Positions 26,213 through 34,035 of a stretch of DNA of 64,000 nt are shown here, piece by piece (position 1 is the first letter of the stretch; each line of letters starts with the position of its first letter). Made by a program: the position numbers and the translations under genes. The stretch comes from OMIW01 sp044235645 (lineage in GTDB: Bacteria > Bdellovibrionota_C > UBA2361 > OMIW01). The notes below the pieces were generated by a model. That model was not told the origin of the DNA. It saw nothing but the letters and a program-made list of their open reading frames with translations, and made no database searches. The stretch is taken from NCBI GenBank assembly GCA_044235645.1, contig JBIIHQ010000009.1, positions 62,001-126,000 of the forward strand, given 5' to 3'.

Positions 26213-26247
26213 GCGGATGAAATCCCACTGAGAGCGATTTCATCCGC
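26213..26247. repeat. Inverted repeat between convergent genes
   Basis: A perfect 12-base-pair inverted repeat, arms GCGGATGAAATC (26213-26224) and GATTTCATCCGC (26236-26247), with an 11-base spacer. It lies between the T3SS-end gene and the ECF sigma gene, which converge. No T-run follows on either strand. It could be a bidirectional mRNA 3'-end structure. It falls within an open stretch in frame with the sigma factor's stop. Confidence 0.55.
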
Positions 26248-26295
26248 TGAGAGCAACCCTGAAAACTCACGAATTGCTTTTTCAGCACCAGCTCG

Positions 26296-26940
26296 CTAGT
26301 TTGCTGCTAGCAACAGATCCGTTTCCACCGGCACCACAACGGGTCGGTCCACGTACTCCTCGAATAGGCGATGAAGTTTTCGTCTTAGCATCAATCGAGC
26401 CCGATGGAGGCGTGATTTGACCGCGGGAATACTCAGATCGAGGATGTTACCGACTTCGGTATTTGAAAGTCCCTCGACGTCGCGCAGCAGAAACACCGCT
26501 CGGTACTGGTCAGGGAGCTTGTCCACAGCTGCCGCCAATATCTCCCGCAATCGGCTATTTTGCAGTTGCTCCTCGAGCGAAACTTCAGAGCTTTTTTCAT
26601 TCTCGATGACGCTCCTGGAGCCATGTTCTCCTTCATCGTCGATTGCAACTATGAGCGAACTTCTCCTCTTTCTTAACTTCATGAAGGAGGAATTTACAAT
26701 TACTCGATAGAGCCAACTCGAAAAGGCCGATTTGCCCTCAAAGCCCTTGACCTTGGTAAATATGGTCAGGAAAACATCCTGAAGAACCTCCTCTGCATCT
26801 TCTTGATTACGAGTGAATCTCATAGCGAGATTGTACACCGTCGATTCATATCGGGAGACAAGCTCCTCAAACGCTACTATCGAGCCTGCCCGTACTTGGT
26901 CGATCAATACAACGTCACTCAGCCGTTTATCTCGTGACAT
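26296..26940 (-). CDS. ECF (sigma-70 family, RpoE-like) RNA polymerase sigma factor
   Basis: 214 residues from ATG 26938-26940, with AAGGAG at seven bases; the longer frame begins without support. Region 2 reads A-F-E-E-L-V-S-R-Y-E-S-T-V-Y-N-L-A-x-R-x-x-x-N-x-x-D-A-E-E-V-L-Q-D-V-F and F-S-S-W-L-Y-R-V, and region 4 has L-P-D-Q-Y-R-A-V-F-L-L-R-D-V-E-G-L-S-N-T-E-V. These are the standard marks of RpoE-type ECF factors, which respond to envelope or other stress. No anti-sigma gene is adjacent on either side, unusual for this group. After its TAG stop the frame stays open for 56 more codons (see findings). Confidence 0.92.
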   Translation of the reverse strand: MSRDKRLSDVVLIDQVRAGSIVAFEELVSRYESTVYNLAMRFTRNQEDAEEVLQDVFLTIFTKVKGFEGKSAFSSWLYRVIVNSSFMKLRKRRSSLIVAIDDEGEHGSRSVIENEKSSEVSLEEQLQNSRLREILAAAVDKLPDQYRAVFLLRDVEGLSNTEVGNILDLSIPAVKSRLHRARLMLRRKLHRLFEEYVDRPVVVPVETDLLLAAN

Positions 26941-27227
26941 AGTACGCTCCTTGATGAGAGAAAGAGGTGTAACCAAAACCGATACCACCATAATGCGAGA
27001 GAGCTTTCACCAACTCCCCATTATCCTGAATACGTCGATACGGAACCAAAGATAAGAACCAAGCCTTCACCGAAAGTGCTCACGGAGCCTCTCTCGATCA
27101 AAGTAATGGAGAGTATAACATGAAACGAGAGGTCATTTGTCGCGAGGATTCGCGCCGGATGTAATTATTTTGTAAAAAGATGATTCGGCTGCGGTCTCTT
27201 TGTACAAGTCCCTCGTGAAAACCCCCT

Positions 27228-28055
27228 TCACGCGCAGGAGTCGGGAGCAGTATGAGATGAAACGTTGTGATCGACAACCAACTTCCGATGTCGGAGAAGT
27301 ATCAGGATGATCTGAAAGAACATTTTGAGAGGATCGATCAGCAGATTAACCTTCGAGCCCGCGATAGCACGCCAATTAACGGGAACCTCGGCCCATCGCA
27401 TACCGAGACGTCGGGCAAGAAACAGTAATTCAACATCAAAGGCATAGCCATCGAGGGTCTGAAGGGAAAATAGTTCTCTGGCCGCGTGGCGTGTAAATAG
27501 CTTAAATCCGCACTGCGTATCCTTGACTCCTGGAACCGCGAGGGAATTAACGAGAAAGTTAAAGCTTCGTCCGATGATTCTACGATACCATCGGGCTGAT
27601 ACGATAACTTGATTGTCAACAAGCGCCCGAGAGCCGATTGCAATATCAACGGTGCACTCCTCCAACGCCCGGCGGAGCCGAGCGAGTTCGGGGAAAGGCG
27701 TCGAGCCATCGGCATCGGCAAGGAGCACGAAATTTCCCCGTGAGTTCAGAGCGCCTGTTCGCACGGCGTGCCCCTTGCCACGGTTGCGGGGAAGCCTGAT
27801 GAGGACGACCTCCGGGCGAATTCGCTGAAATCGTCGCACCATTTCGGAGGTTCCGTCGCGACTACCGTCATCAACGACAATTATTTCGTATAAAAAACCC
27901 TCCTGCTCTAGATAATCGATCGCTTGTATGAGAGTAGGAGGGAGCCGAAGCTCCTCATTATAGGCCGGAATAACTACCGATACCTGAACAGCCTTTTCAG
28001 CAGCTTCAGATTGTCGCGCCAACCATTCAATAACAAAGGGGGGCTGGACTTCCAT
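27228..28055 (-). CDS. Family 2 glycosyltransferase (dolichyl/polyprenyl-phosphate sugar synthase-like)
   Basis: 275 residues from ATG 28053-28055, which has an AGAGGA ribosome binding site; the longer frame would overlap the upstream gene. Motifs: V-S-V-V-I-P-A-Y-N-E-E, V-V-D-D-G-S-R-D-G-T, a Gly/Lys-rich R-N-R-G-K-G-H-A-V-R-T-G loop, A-D-A-D-G-S-T-P (DXD-like) and D-T-Q-C-G-F-K. The pattern matches ALG5/DPM1-type enzymes that put glucose or mannose on a polyprenyl phosphate, probably undecaprenyl phosphate here. A short C-terminal hydrophobic piece may associate with the membrane. It follows an LPG-synthase-like membrane protein, a common pairing in envelope glycan modification. Confidence 0.85.
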   Translation of the reverse strand: MEVQPPFVIEWLARQSEAAEKAVQVSVVIPAYNEELRLPPTLIQAIDYLEQEGFLYEIIVVDDGSRDGTSEMVRRFQRIRPEVVLIRLPRNRGKGHAVRTGALNSRGNFVLLADADGSTPFPELARLRRALEECTVDIAIGSRALVDNQVIVSARWYRRIIGRSFNFLVNSLAVPGVKDTQCGFKLFTRHAARELFSLQTLDGYAFDVELLFLARRLGMRWAEVPVNWRAIAGSKVNLLIDPLKMFFQIILILLRHRKLVVDHNVSSHTAPDSCA

Positions 28056-28152
28056 CAATATTCCTCTTGGAAGATACACACTCGCCGAGAACTGCTCTCG
28101 CCAAATCATCGTAACAGACGGAGAAAGATCCTCCCTTTCACCTCCAATAATC

Positions 28153-29160
28153 TCACGAAGGTGAAGCAGTGACCCCTCGCAATTCCCGAAATCGCAATAA
28201 TAAATAGAGGCCTGGTAACCCGACCATTGCATACTGAATGACATGCTGCGTCAACGCCATCGCGAACGCTGATTCCCGCGGAACTCCCATTGAAACCAGC
28301 ACCGCCGTCGCTACGGCCTCGACAATCCCAATGCCCCCCGGAGCAGCAGGAATCAGCGACGCAAAATTACTCGAAACGAGGAAAAAAATCGCCTGATAGA
28401 TTGTCAGATGGACCCCATAGGCAGATGCGACTACCCAAAAAACCATGAGCTCTAGACCCCACACAACCGAGGTCCACCCCAAAATGATGGGCAATCGACG
28501 AGGGCAGAGAAGGGGTGTCAATCCTTCAATAAAATGGCGAATCTTCGAGAGTACGACGGTGAATCTCGACCCTGCAAGTATTCCCTCACATTTTAGCAAA
28601 AGTGAGTCTACCAGACCCCTCTGCGAAAGGAGGAGAACTGTCAGAATTCCCACCACCGCAAACGCCACCCCGACGTACTGAAGCTGATGAGCGTACTCCG
28701 CAACATGAAGACCAAGAATCCCCATCGTAATCGAGCCGATGCCCAATAGAACGCTGAGTGCGACTCCATCCAGCAACCGTTCAGCCGCTATCGTTGCGAG
28801 CACCAATGATCGAGATTCCCCGGATAGCCTCGCACCCACATGTGCCCGTACCAGCTCACCAGCCCGAGCCGGCAAGATATTATTCATGAAAAACCCGAAA
28901 ATGAGGGCTTTATAGGCAACCTTAATAGAGGGAACTTCTCGAGGGAAGAGGTGTCGCCATCGAAGGGTACGCCAAAAGTACGAGAGCACTGTCAACGCTA
29001 TCGGAAGCCCGAGATAAGTCGGGCGAACTCCCTGAATACAGTCCCAGAACTGCACCCATTCCATGCCACGAGATACCATCCAGACGGCACTAATGGTGAG
29101 AGACCACGGAATGACAATTCGAATCAGAATTCGGGAGATTCGGAGAGAAAAGGATGACAT
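28153..29160 (-). CDS. LPG-synthase-like (UPF0104) integral membrane protein
   Basis: 335 residues with about eight membrane helices, starting at ATG 29158-29160. It resembles the transmembrane domain of lysylphosphatidylglycerol synthetases (UPF0104/YbhN family). Seen motifs are F-G-F-F-M-N-N-I-L-P-A-R-A-G-E-L-V-R-A-H, the A-A-E-R-L-L-D segment, and S-L-I-P-A-A-P-G-G-I-G-I-V-E. In this family these lie around a membrane pocket implicated in lipid or lipid-linked-sugar flipping. Pairing with the polyprenyl-phosphate glycosyltransferase downstream suggests a job in envelope glycolipid synthesis. No MprF catalytic domain is attached. Confidence 0.8.
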   Translation of the reverse strand: MSSFSLRISRILIRIVIPWSLTISAVWMVSRGMEWVQFWDCIQGVRPTYLGLPIALTVLSYFWRTLRWRHLFPREVPSIKVAYKALIFGFFMNNILPARAGELVRAHVGARLSGESRSLVLATIAAERLLDGVALSVLLGIGSITMGILGLHVAEYAHQLQYVGVAFAVVGILTVLLLSQRGLVDSLLLKCEGILAGSRFTVVLSKIRHFIEGLTPLLCPRRLPIILGWTSVVWGLELMVFWVVASAYGVHLTIYQAIFFLVSSNFASLIPAAPGGIGIVEAVATAVLVSMGVPRESAFAMALTQHVIQYAMVGLPGLYLLLRFRELRGVTASPS

Positions 29161-29226
29161 AAACAATTAAGAGATGAGTTTAGAATCCGGAGAGTGCGGA
29201 TTTTTTGATCGTCGGTCGCCGAGGAT

Positions 29227-29970
29227 CTAATCACCATCGGCCTTGAAAACACTGGTCATCAAACAGCTCACCGCAAGCTCCGTGAGCCGCCGATATTCCG
29301 GTAGCTGTTGCCCTCGTTTTGTGAGACCAAGGCTCGCTCCCAGGTCTCGAGCGAGTTGCGATCGTGAATCGATCTTCGCACGACCGTACCACAATGTGAC
29401 CTGCTTCGTCACATCGATTAACTTTCCGGTAATACTTACCGATTCAAGCGACGAAAGAGGCTCGAGCTGCCCGATGAACACGAGATCATACCCCTGGGTC
29501 CTCGCCCACTCCATCGCCTCGTAATTTCCTCCGAACATATCGGCATAAGGAGCAACCCGCGGGCCCTGGGTCGCCAATGAGACCACCGGGATAACCCCAT
29601 ATTCGAGCATTTGACCCTGCGCAATCCGGGCTATCTCCGTGCCAAACGATTCTGGAAACTGCCCAAATCGAGTTGCTCCGATCCCCACGTTCTGGGGCGC
29701 GACGAACGGTAGTAATACGACACTGGCACCATGGTTCGGCGGGAACGCTGCTTTAAGATAGTCCTCTACATTGACCCTCACATAGGCATGGCTCTTGCAG
29801 GCTGTTTGCACATGGCGCTCGAAGAGGCCACAAGCAGAGAGGAGCAAAGAGGTAACCGTCATTATGTTGACGGCGAGACGTCGCCCCGCAGGTTGGGACG
29901 ATGACGGATCCCGTCCCTCTCGGGGAGCGATTATCGATGGTCGCACTTTGGTTCGTTTGTGTGTGATCAT
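29227..29970 (-). CDS. Predicted lipoprotein, unknown function
   Basis: 247 residues. The hydrophobic stretch and lipobox L-L-S-A-C-G lie at residues 35-48, unusually far in. A shorter form starting at an ATG at 29860-29862 would be a more normal lipoprotein but has no ribosome binding site. The mature part shows alpha/beta periodicity (V-V-L-L-P-F, V-I-P-V-V-S-L, L-V-F-I-G-Q-L, V-S-I-T-G-K-L-I-D-V), like the LpoB/FlgO group of periplasmic domains, and a run such as V-T-L-W-Y-G-R-A. It diverges from the FlgO-like gene at 30054; the two may share a promoter region and work together, as lipoproteins in envelope or cell-wall assembly. Confidence 0.6.
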   Translation of the reverse strand: MITHKRTKVRPSIIAPREGRDPSSSQPAGRRLAVNIMTVTSLLLSACGLFERHVQTACKSHAYVRVNVEDYLKAAFPPNHGASVVLLPFVAPQNVGIGATRFGQFPESFGTEIARIAQGQMLEYGVIPVVSLATQGPRVAPYADMFGGNYEAMEWARTQGYDLVFIGQLEPLSSLESVSITGKLIDVTKQVTLWYGRAKIDSRSQLARDLGASLGLTKRGQQLPEYRRLTELAVSCLMTSVFKADGD

Positions 29971-30053
29971 GCAATGACTCTCTTTCCCCTGCTACCTCAC
30001 CGACAACCGGATTCAATGGAGCTGCCCCTGTTGGAACATCTGTAGGAGATCAC

Positions 30054-30917
30054 GTGACAATAAAAAGATCCGCCTCGATCTATCTCAGCTCATCAGTCCC
30101 CAGCTCAACATGGCGATCGGCCCAGTTGTTCGTCCCCCAACAACGATCTCCCCAGCCGAGGCCCTCTCGCCCACGGTTACTCTTCGCACTCCTGCCCCTT
30201 ACTTTGCTCCTCTGCGTGGGGTGTAGCAAACGGTATAGTGATCTTCCCTCGTTTTTACCTTTCAGCTTTCGTGACTACGACAATCAATCGGTGGGTCGAT
30301 TTAAAACCTCGTATATTGCAGATCAGATCGATGAATACTTTCGGGGTACCGATCCCGGACCCGTAGGAATAACCACGTTCGTCAATCTCGATGACCTCAC
30401 GAGCACTTCTCCTTTCGGCAGGCTGTGTGGCGAGCAGCTCATGAGCGAGCTCGCGATGCGCGGATACGATGTTATTGAGCTCCGCCATGGGGACGCGATT
30501 ACCTTTCTTAACCCAGAGGGTGAATTTGGACTTTCTCGCGAGGCGACAGCAGTGAAGCAATCGCAACGTCTGGGCGCAGTATTGGTGGGAACGTATTCGG
30601 CATCGCCCGAGCGGGTGTATGTGAATGTGCGACTGGTTGACCCCTCAACATCGCGAGTGTTATCAGCTTCATCGGTCGAGATGGGCAGAACCGCGGAGCT
30701 TAGCAAACTGCTCCGCGGGGGTGCGGTGCCGCTCACGCTGGAGCGGGTGCCGGTGCGGAGTGCGCATAGTTCCGGCGGATTAGAAAGCGGAGCAGCAGCC
30801 ACAGGACTTGGAGCAGTACCTCCGTTTTCACCCGCGGGAGGAGGAGGTCCGGTGGCCGGCACAGGATCGCTATCATCGGGAGGAGGAAAAATCGGGGTGC
30901 CAACAGTGCGATATTGA
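30054..30917 (+). CDS. FlgO-family outer-membrane lipoprotein
   Basis: 287 residues with a GTG start, five bases after AGGAG. A hydrophobic stretch ending in L-L-C-V-G-C gives a lipobox near residue 57. The core resembles FlgO: A-D-Q-I-D, then G-I-T-T-F-V-N-L-D-D-L-T-S-T-S-P-F-G-R-L-C-G-E-Q-L, followed by G-Y-D-V-I-E-L, A-V-L-V-G-T-Y and V-Y-V-N-V-R-L-V-D. FlgO proteins of Vibrio are lipoproteins needed for flagellar stability, but relatives exist in non-flagellar contexts. The last 50 residues are Gly/Ser/Pro-rich. No flagellar genes lie nearby, so the flagellar role is not assured. Confidence 0.7.
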   Translation: MTIKRSASIYLSSSVPSSTWRSAQLFVPQQRSPQPRPSRPRLLFALLPLTLLLCVGCSKRYSDLPSFLPFSFRDYDNQSVGRFKTSYIADQIDEYFRGTDPGPVGITTFVNLDDLTSTSPFGRLCGEQLMSELAMRGYDVIELRHGDAITFLNPEGEFGLSREATAVKQSQRLGAVLVGTYSASPERVYVNVRLVDPSTSRVLSASSVEMGRTAELSKLLRGGAVPLTLERVPVRSAHSSGGLESGAAATGLGAVPPFSPAGGGGPVAGTGSLSSGGGKIGVPTVRY

Positions 30918-31033
30918 GACAACCTGGCCGCGAGCTTGACACAGAGGGAATGGGGCATTTCAACACCGGATACGATGCAGACGTCGCCCATTTCGTCTAG
31001 AATAGGGACTGCCTTGCGAAACGCCCGGGTCCC

Positions 31034-31648
31034 ATGAACGATAGCCCCATTATCCACACCCTCAAGAACAATCTCCAGGTACTCCATAGCCTCTGCGCCC
31101 TTCATAGCAGAGGAATCACCGATCCCGATGCTCAGTCGATCCTCGCCCGCACGAGAACCGCATTGATGATCTACGCAGATGCCTACGAACTTGCAAAACC
31201 CCACCTCGAGTATTTCCTCCTCGGGCCGCTTCTTCAGCGGGTTATCACTCGTATCGTCGCCGCACACCCAGGGGTGAGACTCACCCCAGAAGGTCGCGTT
31301 TTGAGCAGCGATGCCCGGGTACTTTGGGGCACGGGGATCGGTGCAGCCCTGCTCGTGAACGAGGTAGTAGCTGAAGTGGTGCTAGCAAGTCAGAAGCGGG
31401 GGGGAGATGGGCCGTGCGGAGAGCTGCTTTTCACCGCGGAAGTGACCTCGCGAGGGGGGGGAAGTGAGCTTGAAGTGCGGGTGGGATTGGGGGAAGATTT
31501 TCCTCAGAAGTTGGCGACGAGCGGGGAAAGGAGCCCCAGGGAGGGGGAAAGCGAACATCCGGTTATTGAGGCACTGGCAGCGCAGTGCGAGGCGACGGTG
31601 TGGTGGGACGGGTGTGGAGCGGTGCGGATGGTGGTAGGGGTGGGGTAA
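31034..31648 (+). CDS. ChpT-like protein: histidine-kinase DHp domain with degenerate ATPase domain
   Basis: 204 residues. The N-terminus reads I-I-H-T-L-K-N-N-L-Q (His8), the HisKA_2/HWE-type dimerisation box (usually H-x-V-K-N-N-L-Q), followed by a second helix. The rest has the order of an HATPase domain: a V-L-S-S-D-A-R strand and a helix with N-E-V-V-A-E-V-V, where kinases have N-E-L-V-T-N-A. Near the G1 site stands G-L-G-E-D rather than D-x-G-x-G. ATP-binding residues are thus missing. ChpT phosphotransferases of alphaproteobacteria are built this way, so a relay role is a reasonable guess. There is no sensor domain, and no clear ribosome binding site. No adjacent response regulator. 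Confidence 0.55.
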   Translation: MNDSPIIHTLKNNLQVLHSLCALHSRGITDPDAQSILARTRTALMIYADAYELAKPHLEYFLLGPLLQRVITRIVAAHPGVRLTPEGRVLSSDARVLWGTGIGAALLVNEVVAEVVLASQKRGGDGPCGELLFTAEVTSRGGGSELEVRVGLGEDFPQKLATSGERSPREGESEHPVIEALAAQCEATVWWDGCGAVRMVVGVG

Positions 31649-31956
31649 ATCTGCGTAAGCAAACATTCGTTAATCCGAAAACGCGGGTTGCCCACCATTC
31701 GAATCATCCTAATTTCCAGGGAAACGTATCACCTCTCCTCGGCCTTGGCTCAGCCTGGGAATGAGTGAAATGCCCAACTGCCGAATGGTAATCACCCTCC
31801 TTCAAAGGCGACCACGACCAAAGGGACACTGCCGAAAAGGGTGCACTCTGGAGAGAGGGTACGTAGCTCTTATCGATAATTTCATAGTAAGATTAAGAGG
31901 ACGCTATCTGCTCCTCGCTCATCGATATACACCTGCTCAGCGTTGACCGTCCCCCA
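31649..31956. other. Intergenic spacer between convergent genes
   Basis: 308 bases between the ChpT-like gene and the Cas4-like gene, which converge. Small open frames on both strands lack starts with ribosome binding sites. I see no RNA gene, repeat or convincing terminator. Confidence 0.4.
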
Positions 31957-32577
31957 TCACCGTCGCACCTCACATCCCTCCCGCACCCCACACCCCGAAC
32001 ACTTGCGCGGGTGCGGGGTCGCGACACATGGCCCACCCTCGAGTACTCTTCTCATCTCAAGGAGCACCCCGTCGAGCCATTCTTGTCTCTCAGGGTTGTT
32101 CTCTATTTTCCACCGTTTCGCTGCGGGACCGAGAATCAGGTAACCGTGTGATGGCCTTATGCCCACCTGCTCCTCGATCAGCCGACAATAAACGAGCAGC
32201 TGGGCAATGTCTTTATCAGCGGGGCGCTTGCCGAATGCTTTTCTCTCAATCGGGATAAGAATACCCCCCTCCTCAACAAGGGCATCAGGCCGCCCTGCGA
32301 GGCCCAACCGGTGCGAGTAAAACTCTCGGGCTGGAACGAAAGACCCCCCTTCGACCGCCTTCACCACCATACGACGGGTGATCCCGGTGTCACGACGCAA
32401 CCGCTTCATGCCTCCGAGAATAGCGTCGACCACTATCGCAGCAAGGATCAAAATAGTGACCAAAAGGGCAAAGTTGCCGTCAACTTCAAGAAGCTGGCGT
32501 ACCAACTCAGGAGCGCCTTCAACCCCTACTCGCCTGACCGCACTCACCCAACGATCCTCCACCGATACACGAGGCAC
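31957..32577 (-). CDS. Cas4/Dna2-like PD-(D/E)XK nuclease, C-terminal part, with membrane helix
   Basis: 206 residues from GTG 32575-32577. Residues 35-55 are one hydrophobic helix, then a basic stretch (K-R-L-R-R-D). The nuclease core follows: S-H-R-L-G-L-A-G-R-P-D (Asp98), I-P-I-E-R-K (Glu111, Lys113) and Q-L-L-V-Y (Gln126, Tyr130), the Cas4/Dna2 exonuclease signature. The C-terminus has K-C-S-G-C-G-V-R-E-G-C (Cys193, 196, 202), three of the four Cys that hold the iron-sulfur cluster in this family. The fourth, plus the usual N-terminal C-P-x-x-W box, is in the overlapping upstream frame (32544-32837). No cas genes or CRISPR array are present. The gene may be one frame-shifted gene or a true two-subunit form. 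Confidence 0.7.
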   Translation of the reverse strand: MPRVSVEDRWVSAVRRVGVEGAPELVRQLLEVDGNFALLVTILILAAIVVDAILGGMKRLRRDTGITRRMVVKAVEGGSFVPAREFYSHRLGLAGRPDALVEEGGILIPIERKAFGKRPADKDIAQLLVYCRLIEEQVGIRPSHGYLILGPAAKRWKIENNPERQEWLDGVLLEMRRVLEGGPCVATPHPRKCSGCGVREGCEVRR

Positions 32578-32837
32578 GCTGTCACAGTAAGAGCGAACAG
32601 TACTCGAAGGCCGAGTCGCACCGCTTCCAAGACATCAACGGCCTCCCCCCATCGCTCGTGCTCTGCCTCACCCCGCAGGGCTCTCTCATGGTCATGACGC
32701 GACGTTGACGGACCATGATGAGCCCCTCGACCGCGGGATAGTCTCCACGCCTCGGGACAGAACACAAATCTCCCCACCTCTCCTGCTGCGAGAATCTCAA
32801 GCTTCTTACCAACCTCATCGACAGAAGGCCTCCCCAC
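32544..32837 (-). CDS. Cas4-like nuclease, N-terminal part in another frame
   Basis: 97 residues from GTG 32835-32837. Residues 18-33 read A-A-G-E-V-G-R-F-V-F-C-P-E-A-W-R, matching the Cas4 N-terminal Y-x-x-C-P-R box (Cys27, the expected first cluster ligand), and R-G-E-A-E-H-E-R-W (His61) matches the G-x-x-x-H box. A hydrophobic helix at about 74-92 ends the chain. The next frame begins 34 bases before this stop and carries the second helix and the catalytic core, so together they give the full four-Cys, His, Asp, Glu, Lys set with a membrane hairpin inserted between the two halves. The frame shift between them could be natural, programmed, or a sequencing error. Confidence 0.65.
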   Translation of the reverse strand: MGRPSVDEVGKKLEILAAGEVGRFVFCPEAWRLSRGRGAHHGPSTSRHDHERALRGEAEHERWGEAVDVLEAVRLGLRVLFALTVTACLVYRWRIVG

Positions 32838-32984
32838 TGCTCCCCCCTTACACAGATCTTCTGATTAGCCCGACCAATAATTGCACACATTCGAAGCGCG
32901 CGGTACTCTTGGGGCCTCGTGCAAGTTTAAAACCTATTAAGCTCTTCCCCAAATCGGCATCGAGGAGCAAGACCGTCCACTTTA

Positions 32985-33509
32985 TTACCGTCGAATGCGA
33001 CTCATAAACCCCCGGACCGCGGCGCTCCGGTGCGCGAGCCAACGACCGACACCAGGCATCACATCTTTCGAGCGAGAGCGGGCTTGGTTGCTCTCAGAAC
33101 TTCCGACGAAGGACGCCGGCCGAAGGTCAGGCGCCACTGCCAACTGCAAGGTATTGCTTTTTGCTTCCGGAACGTGGGCGACCTCGAGCTGATACTGAGC
33201 CTCGATAGCCTGCCCGTGGGTCAATCGCCAGAATGCATACCTTCCGCACGCCGAGACGAAGGAACACCTCAATGCGTAACATTCATCCTCCTGACAGGCC
33301 ACGACTGATAGTTCGAAGTCATGCTCCCTCTCAAGGAGAAAACTAGACATGAAGATTTTTGTCCACCCTCGGCGGGCCCGGTGAGCGCACAGCTCATCGG
33401 AGTACCTCCCCTCTAACATGATGAGTTCCGCATCGAAAAAAACCTCGCCCCGGAATTCCACCCCCAGCATCGGAGCGATCATCTGAACCTGAGCCTCTGA
33501 CTTCTGCAT
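32985..33509 (-). CDS. Hypothetical protein
   Basis: 174 residues with an ATG start and a GGTGG-type ribosome binding site four bases upstream. No signal peptide or membrane segment. Residues 10-120 look mixed alpha/beta with several Cys and aromatic residues; the last 60 are basic (R-S-R-S-K, R-R at the end). The arrangement of strands is somewhat PilZ-like in feel, but no PilZ RxxxR motif is visible. It lies in line with the Cas4-like gene, 147 bases upstream, so it may be cotranscribed. I do not recognise it. Confidence 0.5.
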   Translation of the reverse strand: MQKSEAQVQMIAPMLGVEFRGEVFFDAELIMLEGRYSDELCAHRARRGWTKIFMSSFLLEREHDFELSVVACQEDECYALRCSFVSACGRYAFWRLTHGQAIEAQYQLEVAHVPEAKSNTLQLAVAPDLRPASFVGSSESNQARSRSKDVMPGVGRWLAHRSAAVRGFMSRIRR

Positions 33510-34035
33510 GAAACCACCGTACTTTCACAACACCTCGGCAACCATTCGGAAATAGCCTGAAAAATTCTCCTCTCAGACAACATCAGCCGATCCTTCCGGC
33601 CATCCCCTCTTTCCTACCAGTGTATCGGCAACAGCGTCTCCGATCTTAAGTAAACAAACCATGTTCTTACACGGGAGTCGTATCACACCGAGAGGCTGGT
33701 TGACTGATGACGTTTTTTCCCGTGTAATCGGATGAACACCTCAGATCCGCGATGGGTCCCCTCTTTGAAGGGGGTCAAGCCGCGTTTGCAGTTAAAATGG
33801 AATCGGTGGGGTCGAACGAACAGCACCGGATCAACGCGGATGTGCTCGATTACTACAGGATCGGGAGGTTCAAGCAGGAACTGAAAATTGGAACGGTTAT
33901 TACGGCAAGAGATGCCCCTTCATCTTGGTCTGGGACTCTCCTCTCATAACCCGCAAATGTTCTCCAGTTCGCACAATCTACCAATTTTGAGGCAAGGTCC
34001 TTGACGCCTCATCTTCACGGAGCAGCAGTTATCAT
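33510..34035. other. Long intergenic region with a weak small open frame
   Basis: About 525 bases between divergent genes. A plus-strand frame at 33752-33949 (65 codons) gives a protein-like sequence, but it has no ribosome binding site. A GACGTTTTTTCCCGTG stretch near 33709-33724 and CTTTGAAGGGGG near 33772 are noted. I see no clear RNA gene, repeat or promoter pair; promoters of both flanking genes must lie here. Confidence 0.35.

Noticed and set aside
30323..31267. 314-codon open frame on the minus strand
   Set aside because: It lies opposite the FlgO-like and ChpT-like genes, has no ribosome binding site or family motifs, and its composition is that of an antisense shadow (Ser/Pro/Arg-rich).
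31649..32984. CRISPR array or other cas genes near the Cas4-like nuclease
   Set aside because: No direct repeats with regular spacing and no Cas1/Cas2 sequence were seen on either side.
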